Below are positions 36,542 through 48,200 of a stretch of DNA of 64,000 nt, piece by piece. Below the pieces are notes generated by a model that saw only the letters and a list, made by a program, of their open reading frames with translations, had not been told where the DNA came from and ran no database searches. The position numbers were made by a program, and so were the translations under genes. Each line of letters starts with the position of its first letter. Within the stretch, counting starts at the first letter, position 1. This DNA comes from Trichuris trichiura (taxonomy: Eukaryota; Nematoda; Enoplea; Trichinellida; Trichuridae), in the NCBI GenBank assembly GCA_037903355.1, contig JBAJFE010000037.1, positions 372,001-436,000 on the forward strand, read 5' to 3'.

Positions 36542-39500
36542 TCGTCAGAATTCCGAAGATGTCACAACGTTACAGCGGATACTGTTGCCGTTATTAAGTC
36601 ATTTGTTATTAACGTCTTCCCTTTTCTCCCAACCGTACCACTGTCAAACTTTTCTTCTCTCGTTAGCGAGAGAAATATTTCGGATGGGCTCGACTCGACT
36701 CCTAATGTAGCTTGAAAATGCAAACTAAGTGACAACGTAAAAACGTTATACGCACCGATGCCACAGCTGTGCTTCTGCTCACAAATTTTATGCCGTTATT
36801 TCTTCAAAATTATTACCCGTTCATCGAAACATCCCCCTCCGCGGCATTACGCTAAAAATGTTCCCGACAGAGACGTTCAACTATGCGACTGGAGAAACCA
36901 TCAGATAGGTAGTCGGTCTTTAACTGGCCGAATGCGTGGCTCAATTTGCGCACGGACAAGTGACCCCCTACATTCGACGGCTACAAAGCAAAGACAGGTC
37001 ATTTTGCCAAGCACAGTTGCGCAACGTGTCAAGATAAAACGCCAATCAGGGGCAAAACGATTCGACATGGGCGCCCGATTGGAAAAGCATCCGCAGCTTA
37101 ACTGCTCAGGAAACAAAGACTTAATTGTTTACACTTCCCATTCAGAAAGAGTGGTAAACTTAAAAGTTACAGCTAAAGTAGGAAACAGGGACGTTCAAAA
37201 GCAATGCTGAAAATTCCCCTTTGCTCACACTGCTTAATACAGAATCTCGATTACCCAGTAAGTAAATTTCCTGCGCAGAGCATAGCTACAAATGGCCGCT
37301 CAAAGAGAAAGGAAACGCATTTCAGAGGTCGTCAAATGACAAAACTGATTTTGGCTGCTCAGACAGCATAAACCATCGACTACTGATTTTGTGAAATAAA
37401 TCTTAAGCAGTTGAACGAAGCTAACACGGCTCACATGATGATCAAAACATTGAAAGATAACAAACCTGGATCAAAACGTTATACCGTTTTCATTACTAGT
37501 AGGCGAAAAATACTTGCTGTGCGACGTTGTTGACAGATTAAAGTTCACCGATTCTTAGCAGGCGTGTTGTCGTTGATGTATAAATAAATAGCTTACTTTC
37601 CTTGAAATGACAATTGTTCATGTAGAAGCAAGCCTGTTTATGTCTTATGGCTACGAGAACAGGAGCGATATCGACTCAATACGAAACTTAATTCATCACA
37701 GAACGCGCTCAGAAATTACTAGCCTGCATTCTGAAACAATACAAAACTTATGGAAAAGCAATACTGTTTGCTTATTAAAACGAACGACTTTCTCATGGAA
37801 TTTTGATAAGCTAAAAGCGTTCTACTGCTGCTACAATTCAATGAACAAACGCTCTTTGCTCTCGGAAAACGCCATTCTACCTCAAGAGCGACCTCAATTG
37901 TTCAGTTTGCTTTCTCGAGCGCGAACTAAACAAAGCACACGCATAGGAAACTGCCGTCGGCACAGCGACAACGTTTGTGTTTTGAAAATAATGAACAAAC
38001 GACTGCGATTCATGAAATGTTGTTTTGAACCCTTTCCAAAGTGCACCACAAAAAACTCACGTCAAATACAAAAGATTAAATTTCGTCATTGACTTTTCGA
38101 GCCGAAACGAAAATGTGATCAAAAAACCTGCCTCAGTTGAAATGATGCTGCACCAATACGCAGGAATATAACTGCGTTATTGAACTATGCAGGCTTAGCG
38201 ATAAGACTTCCGTACTTGAGTTGGGTTAGAAATGCACGATACGCCTATAAATCTTTGTCATCTTAAACGCATCCAAATAACAGCAAATTTTGCTGTTGAA
38301 AATATGAAGCCCGAACGTCACGCGTATTCTATTAATACGTTATTGGATTCCATCAACGGATATTACACCTACTAATGGTCGCAATGGGCATTCTTCCTAT
38401 CGCTACAAAGAGGCTTCTGGGGAAATGAAAATGAATTAATCGATACACGCTATCAATAATTTTCCCGATAGTGCATTACTAATACTGACATGCACGTAGT
38501 GTGCAAACTATATAGGAGCCCATCGAACGGCTTTCCAAAATATGAGGACGCAAACCCGCACATGCCAAAAGTTTCTAACAATCGCTAATTATCTTTTGCC
38601 TTTAAGGCTTTCGTTTCGGTTGTCAAGTTACAACAATAGAAAGAATACACGTTTGATTAGTGATTTTTCACGTGCTTGCATACAGAATGGATTGCCATAT
38701 TTCCATCTGATTTCAGAGCATACGTTTGCATGTGCTAGCGGAAAACTACTGAGCATTGGCAGGTCAGAATGAGAGCTGGTTAAAACAGGTTCTCAATTGT
38801 TTTGCAACGAAATAAGTAGTGGAGCGTCATTAACATCTTCCTATGCCTCTACTGTCAATCAGTGACGAACAACAAAGGACAACTACGTAACAGTCATCAA
38901 TTTGCAATTGTTCACTTCAACACAAATAGTCGCAACAAGTAGGAGTGAGAGTGAGCCTGATCGCTTTGACCCCACGTCAACGTAGCCATTTCACGTACGA
39001 AAATCGTTCAAAAATGCCTACGGTGACACAAGAAAATTACTACGTTGAACATTTCCGGAAGCGTCTACCACCAAAGCATGTTACATCCTCCCAACTTTAC
39101 ATTTTCACGCAAATCAAGCAGACGTTCGCCCGTTAACTCGATGCTCGGTTTTCAGTGAGTAAACTTATTATGAGCCTAATTAATAATATAAGAATTCAAT
39201 GCGCGCCAATTAAACTGAATGACAATCTTGGCCCTTTGCACTGTAACATAGAGCAATGAGCGAGACAACTGTCCTGTAAAAAATTGGATGGCAAAACATA
39301 AAAGCATTTTTTTAAAAAGCGCAGGGTTATCCCTGCTAGTAAGTATCAAGTAAAATTGTTAAAATATAATGGACCGATGGAATAAGAGCTTGAATAGTGA
39401 TGGGGACGTCTTAAGCTTCCTTGTTGCCGGCGCGCGTGAGAAGTTTCGTAGAAGTTAACAGAGCATACTGAATATAAACGCTATAAGCTTATCCGTATCA

Positions 39501-40311
39501 ACAAATCATTTCAGTGCTCAAACAAAGCAATACAACAGAAGAAAAAATTGTTTGTAAGCCGCTACTTTATTAACGTTTGCATTCCATACATGCAGTCATG
39601 TACCCCTACGCGTGTTCATGAAAAAGGAATTAGCTCATACGGTAATCAAAAAAAAATTAAGAAGCTTTTAACGTCAACACAATGATCTGTACGGAACCGA
39701 AAATTTTCTGGATGATCGAGCTAGTCAGTTATCCACTAACGCAACAGCTCGATGCTATTAGGGAAATTGAAGTCAGAGGATGACGACGAAAATTGTAAAC
39801 ATCACCGGGACAGAAAAACCTTTGGCAGATAAATGGTGATGGTTAAGAAGTTGTAGTCCCATTCGATTAGAGACAACATTTATAATGCGGAACGTAGGTT
39901 GACGCGACGAGGGGTGCTCGAACGACGCTGCAATTGTACGCGCACCTACCGTACGACAGAAAAATAACAGTAATGCGAAAAAGGTAATTTTAAGCTACAT
40001 AAGAAAGCGTAGACTGACAACAAAGAAATATTGTCGTCCTCGAGGAGCACAACCCCAAACAAAGGACACAAAATAGGTATGAAATCATCAAAAGCTAAGG
40101 TGCCCCATCGCTTAACTGTTTACTAAACGCACTCCCTTCAGTAACATTCTGGGATTGCTGTGTTACTGCTTTATACTTCTTTTTTTGTCCAGTACGACTT
40201 TCATCTGCGCGTTTATTACCGGACAAAGCTCTTATTTGTTTTCGCTGAAAACAGAGCACGTGGGCTCCAAAAACTTCGAGGCATCCGTTTACCGTCTAGT
40301 GCAAACGAACG

Positions 40312-40360
40312 CTTTCTAACGTTACCAAAACAGATGAAATTTCAAAATAACGTTAGAAAG
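40312..40360. repeat. Short perfect hairpin (13-bp stem)
   Basis: CTTTCTAACGTTA at 40312-40324 is the reverse complement of TAACGTTAGAAAG at 40348-40360, with a 23-nt loop. It lies about 330 bases before the larger inverted repeat. It may be incidental. Confidence 0.7.
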
Positions 40361-40691
40361 TCTTTCGTTTTCAATTCCAAGTAAAACTTAGAATTTTTTC
40401 TGACTACCTCGCGTGGACTTTCGTTTCTCTGTTATATTTTACACATTTCGCATAACGCTAAGTCAAGCTGCACTTATTTTTTAATATGAAAACTGACTGC
40501 ACTTGGCTTTGGTTTAAAACGCGTAACATTACGGAGGACACTCACTACATATTACACTGAGCAGTTAGTTAGTCAAGTAGAAAACAGTACAAAATTCTTA
40601 TAGACCGCTTGTCCTCACGTCAGTATGGAAAGCCATTCGATTGCCTATTCGCCTTTCCTGATATTACGGACATCTGATGAGTTAGTTACAT

Positions 40692-41041
40692 AGTTGACCT
40701 TCTAGTTCACGGGTTTGGCTTGCTTGATGTATCCGTAAGTAAACTTCAAAATGCCCTAACAACGAATGGATGAGCAAATTGTTAGAGAAACTACAGAACA
40801 ATTCTATACCGTACTTTCCGGAACCTGGGTTAGTTCCTACAAGTCGAGCTAGATAGAAGTTGAGCTCCCCTTACATTCCCTTACACTGCTGACAACGGAA
40901 CAAGACCAGTTCCGAAACGTACGGTATAGAATTGTTCTGTAATTTCTCTAACAATTCGCGCATCCATTCGTTGACAAGGCACTTCGAAGTTTACTTACAG
41001 ATACATCAAACCGGCCAAACCCGTGAACCAGAAGATCAACT
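40692..41041. repeat. Large imperfect inverted repeat (about 147-bp arms)
   Basis: Bases 40692-40838 pair with the reverse complement of 40896-41041, separated by a 57-nt spacer. By eye the arms agree at well over four fifths of positions; both contain GTTCACGGGTTTGG, CAACGAATGGATG and CAGAACAATTCTATACCGTAC. Weaker similarity may extend outward. There is no coding frame shared by both arms. A non-autonomous fold-back element or a decayed pair of inverted copies is likely. Confidence 0.85.
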
Positions 41042-42235
41042 AAGAAACAACCGAAGCCTGTTAAAAGACACCTCGTCTTTCGGAATATCTGATCAGTTAA
41101 AGTTAAGTTTACAGATTTAGGACACTCCTGTTAATAAAGCATACAAATCTCTGGAATGGGTGAACACAACGTAACGCTTGTTAAAATTTTTTCTTCGAAA
41201 CGTATTCCGACAAAGCAGACCCTCACAGGTGCTTTTCTACTGAAGCTAAAAGCAATCCTATTTATCTACGACGCGCAATAAAATAGCAGCTTCTTTGGAA
41301 CGATCAGAAGCTAGGCGAATAGTGAAACAAAAAGTCTGAAGTCAGCTTAAAAGCCATGGTCACAGAGGGCAAGCGTAGGTTCATTCAAAAAGAGTAATCG
41401 AAGGAAATTTTAGAAGCAACCTGACAAACCATAACCTAATTGAAGAGCTGCTTGCTCAACTCTTGCAGTAAGGAGTCACACCGGTTTCCCGTCTAAGGAA
41501 CTGGCAACCAATCAGAAGCGGTTAAATAAAAAAAATTAATGCTTTCAAAAATGATCCGGTCAGAAGCAGGAAAAGCTCTTGAATATAGGCTCAAGCTTTT
41601 GCGCACGCTATACTTACATGTTATCACCACAGCAAGGTTGGGCCTCACTTTAAAAGTAACTCAAAGTGCAGTAAATGATGGAGTTGCGAAGTGCATATGG
41701 ATGACCCAGTTAAATAGAGGTACAAGTTGCAAGCGAACCCAGGAACATTGCGCAATAAGGGTAATAATTTCGAAGCGCAGCCATGCAACTGATAGGCAAA
41801 TAGTTAACTTACCATTTTACTGGTGTGAACTTCGTCTTGTTTTCATTTTGCTTTTGCCCGCAAGCAAGAGGCGTGACACATTAACAAACGCCTTACTGTT
41901 CCTTGAAAATTGCCCTTCAAAGGCAAAAGAAATACTGAACATCATATTTGCTTTGCTGAAAAGGGCCAACTAACCAAGTTTTTAACATAACCAATTGACA
42001 ACAATGTACACTGTCACAGTGAAGAAACACGTAAAATAAAAATGGGCATTTTCGGATGGATCAGAGTTTAATGCCAAATTTATCCTCGCATTGCGCTGCA
42101 AGAGTCAATACGAAAGCGCCGCACAATAAAAAGAAACGATAGAAGTAACGAAACGATACGGGAACAATCAGCAAGCAAGTAAAGCAGCAACAATAACGAA
42201 AGGAGGTAAAACCCGATGAGTACGGGGAAACGGCG

Positions 42236-45200
42236 TCAGGAATGGGCGGGAGTGGAGTGACGCGGAAATATAAGGTCTTCAGCAGCCTTAAGTCGTACGT
42301 AGCAGTTCTGACAGACTCGAACAGGCTTCCTTATCTTCAAATGCTTCACTTCCGACTCGAAACGGCTACACCTGAAAACAAGTTGCCATTTAGCTATTTG
42401 GGCCTAATTCCCGATAGTCAACCTGGAGCAAAACAACTGGCCGCAATTTCGGCAATGATGTCTCCGCTCTGTGAGCGTAAATTTCTGATGACAATCACTA
42501 CACAAACTCCTTGACGGATCTTGCACCCAGTGGTCTGCTCTTCCTCCGTGTCGGTCGCCTATGGTCCAAGCCCATATCCGACCACAGCCGTCACCCACGT
42601 ACAGAGTCTTGTGATCTCTGGACGGAAACAAGGCAGTTACAGGTGCTGGGCAAGGATTGTCTTTTCGGTCGAAAGCGGTGTGCATGCTAAGGCGTGCACG
42701 GAAGACTAGGCGACGCTCCCATCTCACTTCTACCTGTGCATCTGCCTTGGTTAATGCCTCCCCTTGACTAGAAGATAAGTCTGATTCAGACTTCACTCGT
42801 CGCCGTGGCGTATCCACCCTATCGCGATATCTCTTTGCTTTTCTTGAACAATGGACTGCATCATACATTGCGTTCGCGGATCGACGTTGAACTGCATTTA
42901 AAGAACCTAAGCTTAATTCCTCATCGCTGGAGCTACTATTTCCAACAGTGAAATTGACTGATGTTTCGCCATTTGAAATGAACTCGAATGGTTCCTCCAC
43001 ATGACTACTGAGAGATTCAATTTTCGGGGAATGGTCGACCAACGGCGCGGGAAAATCTACATAAGAAGTAGACATGCTGCGCCACACACCAAGTTTGGGC
43101 GGCGCTGTCCCATACTCATGACTACGTCTACGCGTTAGGTATACAAGCGACCACATCTGAAACAAGAAAATTTATCAAATAGATAAAAACAATGACAACG
43201 TACCTTAACAATGCCTGAGTTTGTTCCTGTTATAATCACGTTTCTACTGTCCCATTCGTTCAACTACAAAAACAGAAAAAGCTCGAATGTATGTACCATC
43301 TAATAACTAGGAAGCTACAATATACCGTAGAAAACGCAATGCACATGATAATTTCGTTCATGTCCAGTTTCGAAGAAGAAGCTGTATTAACAGAAGCCAA
43401 CCTTTCGCCGCTTAACGACCACAGATAAAGCTGACAACCAGCGGCGGAAGCGATATCGCCCTTAAAAGTCAACATAGATAATAAAAAAAAAGCGAGGCGA
43501 TTTGCTCAGTACCGTTGCCTCGTTTATACAAACAGCAGAAACAGGACCAGGATGGGGTTCCAGCTGCCGAACAAAACTCAAATTGGACAAATCCCATACA
43601 ATGCATGTTCTATCGCGACTTCCGCTGACAATTATTCTAGAAACGAAATGAAACGAGATTCAGAGACATAAAAAGCGGGATACCCGAAGCTCCTGGAGGT
43701 ACTGATGCACGACACCGGTTCCGTGTGACCATAGAGACGTTTTCGCAGCTGTAAGCTGGCGGCAATGTTCCTCCCAAACGATCCAACGATTTCCCAAACG
43801 CAGACTACCTAAAACGCATGACAACCATTGAATAGAAATACATATACAGAAGCGCTTAGCTACCTACCGTACAGGTGCTACCGGTGACTACGGTACGACT
43901 GTTGGGACAGCAGGCACATATGACGTCGCCCCAATGGGGAGATTCATATATACAGGCAGACTGAAATTGAACGATTAAAAGAAATATGGAAGGAGAGGAG
44001 TAGCGCTTGCCTTGTCTGAATCGCAATATCCTAAACGAATGCTGTTGTCTGGAAAGCCCCAAGAAAGATACCTCTGATACTGAGACGGTATAAGCACCTT
44101 GTTTTGTTCAACGGCAAACAGTACGCCCTTTGCGTTCTGCGCTATTTGTCCAACGGCTTGCTTCACCTCGCGAATCGGGTGCAATGGTGGCTTAAGACTG
44201 TCGCAGAAATAGTAGAAAAATAGCCGATCGGCCGGTGCACAGTAGACGCCAACAGTGGGATCATTAACCGTGATAGCCGATGAGCCCAGTCGAAGCCTTT
44301 TCACCGGATGTGGCTTTTTAAACAGTTGCGACGGAATCTGGCCAAAATTGTTTATAAATCCAAGAGTAGCGTTCTTTGTAAGCGGATCGTTAATCAGGTC
44401 GAAATTAACATTGGCTTCGTAGAAGAGGTGATGGAATAAATTGTTCGATTCAACGGCTGCTTGCCCTTGCTGCCTGTAGCCAAATATGAGATCGATCCAT
44501 TCGTGCAACCGAGAGGATACGTAGTCTGATTCCAACGCCTCACGATGCAAACGCACAAACTCTCTGGGATCACCCTTCGCCCACGGTGGTAACACAACAT
44601 GGTCCAAGTGAACTCCGCTTTGCTTCGTTCCAAGTTCAAAATGGTTACTGTTGACAAGAAAATCTGGCAGGTAAAAAAATTCTGGTATGAGTTCCTTCAC
44701 ATCCGCCATATTGTTTTTGGATGCAGAAATCCAAGCATCTTTAACACAATGGAACATCCGATCGGCCAAATCGAAGTGCCCACCTTGTAGCTTCAAAAAT
44801 TGTTGAGTGAAAGGTTCCAGGCGAACAAGGTAGGAAAGGACAATCATTGCCGAAGAATAATGCGTTCCGTACATATACGGTGGTGTTTCGCCGGTTGGGT
44901 CGTCCCATTCACGATAACGCTTCAAAAACTGGCCCAAACGCTCCTCCGTTTGAGCGCCCATAGGTTTGCCGAGGTCACGGAAAGTGGACGGATTATTTAA
45001 GTCCAACTGTTGCGAATCATAATCTCTTAGTATCCACGGGAATACTGGATACTGGGACAGATCATTGTAGGAGCGCCCAGCCAGCGTATTTAAATGCATC
45101 AAATATTGGAAATTGGAAATTTCACCTCGCACCCATCGCTGCGTAACGCTGCTCTCACCGGTAAGGAGACTGAAAAAACCGGCACCTTGCTCGACGTCAA

Positions 45201-48200
45201 CCCAACTTTTTTGACCAGACACACTTTGATGACCAGCATCCGTCATACTCTTCGCACATGCTAGAAACTTTGCGTAAACTTTGTCGCGCATTTTCTTCGG
45301 GAAAGCTAGGAGATAATTTCGACCATCGGAAGAAAAGACCTCAATGGCGCTTGGCTGCAACAAGTAGCGTCTTTTATGGCACTCGCGAATGTCTTCGTAG
45401 GAAAACTTGCTGCACTGACGTTTCTGAGATCGGCTTCCCGGAGAGCCATCTGTTATATAAGGCACAATTGGATCGTGAAGTCTGAACAAGGAAGTGAAAG
45501 GTTTTTTAAGAGTAACAAGTAAAATAAAAGGCTGCTCACTCTTCAGGCAGAAAGTCCAAGTCACGAATTTCCCGACTTTTCAGCAACGTGAATCCATCAA
45601 CGACGTAGTAATGGCATTTCCCGAACAGCAAAAGCCCTTCTGTCGAGTCCAAGCCATTGACGCGTGCGCAACGATACATTGCATTCAATTCTTCTCCTTC
45701 CTCTAACAGACGCAGAAGAGTTTGGTTATCCGGTTCTTTAGTGAATTCTAATTTAGGTGCTAAATCAGTTGGCGCCTTCTCCTGTTCCTTCTGACCGCTG
45801 ACATCCGCTTTACTGATTGAGCCATCTTCTCCAATAGAAGAGTCGAGATTTGTCGCACCTAATGGCGGCTGATCGCTTGGTTCGTCAGCAGGTCCGGCAC
45901 TATCCTCCGGATCAGTAGCGTTATAGTTGAATGGTTCACCTGCAGATGGACGACGCAAACTGCTCTGTATAGTTTTCGGATCCATTTCTAAAGGCGCAAA
46001 AAGTGAAATCAACTTAAAGAGCTTGCGATTACGTAACATGTTTACGCTAGTGTACACAACTAATTACAGTCAAAGGTGATATGGAAATCGGATAGGACAC
46101 ATTTTTAAGACCTTTTCGCGCCAGCAGTAGTGTCGCCAAAATTCGCTGCTCCAATAGTCTACCGACGACCATTCCTCTTATTTCAACTGCCACATTCGCT
46201 AACTAACAAATGCATATGATATAAACAAACCTTTAACGAAATCTTTTCCATAGCAGCGTGACGTCTCAACCATAAAGAAAGGGAAACTGGCAGAAGGGGT
46301 TTTTAAGTGCACAACTAACAACAGAGTACTGTTCACTTGCAGTAATATCGGCCTGCATAGTTCATTTCCTCTCTTTTGTTGTGCTTAGAAAAAATACAAG
46401 GCGCTGCCGAGATTGGATATTGTTTAGAATACCGTGATTTGCATTCTGAACGGGTGATCGAGCAAGAAAAATATCATACCGACGACGTCATCAACAAAGG
46501 CGGTAATTTGTTCAGGTTTTACATAAACTGGCTGAGATAAATCGACCGTTCTTGGATCGAAACAACCAGCATGCAGTTTGTGGGCGCGTTCGTAATAAAG
46601 CTTGCTGTCGTGCGAATAGGCCAGCTTATTCTTCGACCCTTTCTGAAAATACAGCGAATAAGAAAGTGTACAACGAGAAATGGACGACAAACATTCTCGG
46701 GGCCGAACGATTTCGGACGATACGGATAACAAACGAAAAACATCGTGTTCGGTATAAGTTTTTTGCGCATTCGACACGGTCCTTCAGTGCTGTCAAGCAT
46801 ATACTTGTCAAGTTTTGAAGGATGCTTGGGACCCCAAAGGCCACGTTGTCTAATCAAATCGCTTTTAAGTTGAGCCCATTCGTCCAAACACCATTTTTCG
46901 GTGTGCTGATGCCACTAAACAACGACAAGTGCTAACTAACTAAGTGTTGGTCAACATAACCACTCACTTGGAGGTAACGAGTATGCCTCAACTCGAAAAG
47001 CTGATAAACCAACGAGACGTGCACTTGCAGCCATATCAATAGCGTCTGCACAATACGTTACATACAGTAAATGGTAGGTGTGCACACAGACTTACTTTGG
47101 GTAAGACACTTGCATTTCTTGTCGTGCTTACATTTCTAACGGTCTTTTTGCTGGTGGCTAAACGTTGAAGCCCTCCAGTCATTATATGCAACTTCGACTG
47201 GAGCTGCGCATGTATTTGCGAAGACTCTTTGCCGCCAAAACCTTTCACTTCGTTGTCAATAAAAGTAAGCCAATGTTGGCTAGCTGAATCTGAAGCGACA
47301 GCTCGCATCGCGTTCACTTCTGGCACAACGGCAACAGATAACGCTTCTTCGAGAACTTGCTTCTTGCTCAAAAACAACTCTTCCCACACTCGTTTGGCAG
47401 TATTTGCCACCACGCCAAATCCATCCTCCAGCGCTTCTTTGTACGGCACTTTGTCCAAGCTGGAGTGTCAAGAAAACATATATGAAAACGAGGGTTTCAA
47501 TTCTAGCATAAAGCTACATACTGTTCCTCGCTGTTTGACAACTCGGAAGGCAGTTTGTAAGCACTCTTATCTGTCAAAATGAAAAGGAGATGTGCCATAC
47601 AGCCGACGAAGTCTGCTGCTGAGTTGGCCGGCGAAAAGATTAACGAACGATGACTGGTTACTTTTTGTAAACAGTCTATCATTGTTCTTTGGGCTAATAA
47701 TATAGCATTGGCGCAAAACGGTCAGCGTAAGAATTGAAAATTGTTTGCCTTCTACCTTTTGTGGAGTCTATGACGCGGGACATCAGAAACAAAAGGCAGC
47801 GATTCAGCGATGAGTAAAGTGCATCCAATGGGACGCTGGGACCGGATTTTCTTTTCACCTGTGAGAACAACTTTAGCAGAAAATTTAGTATCTCTTGAGG
47901 GCCGCAGGAAAGCTTATCTAAGATGCAAATTGCACATAGACTACTTCAAAGTAGTAATGGAGGATAACGTACCGTTCCATAAGCAATCTACTAATTTCGA
48001 GGCGAAGTAAAATACATTTGCGGCCAGTGAACTGTAACTTGAGTTGGGAGACCCCGGAGCGGAAAGTGGAGCACTGGTGCCTCGAGCCAGAATGTCCGTC
48101 GCCTCAACACGATCCATTACTGCGAATGCAAAAGCTGTCACGAAAGGCTTCACGTCGCTCGTCTCCGCCACATTCTGTACAACCTGCAGATACAATGTAC

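Larger units (their letters stand above)
36542..42235. other. Intergenic region with inverted repeats
   Basis: About 5.7 kb without a supported gene between two convergent genes. Frames of 144-161 codons at 36758-37210, 37607-38092 and 41539-41973 are near the chance limit and have no recognisable domain. The main structure is the inverted repeat at 40692-41041, plus a short hairpin at 40312-40360. Confidence 0.5.

Noticed and set aside
36758..37210. Plus-strand frame of 150 codons after the A1CF-like stop
   Set aside because: No recognisable domain and probably within 3' untranslated or intergenic sequence.
37607..38092. Plus-strand frame of 161 codons with two MNKR strings
   Set aside because: Its length is near the chance limit for 64 kb, composition is not domain-like and there is no splice or poly(A) support.
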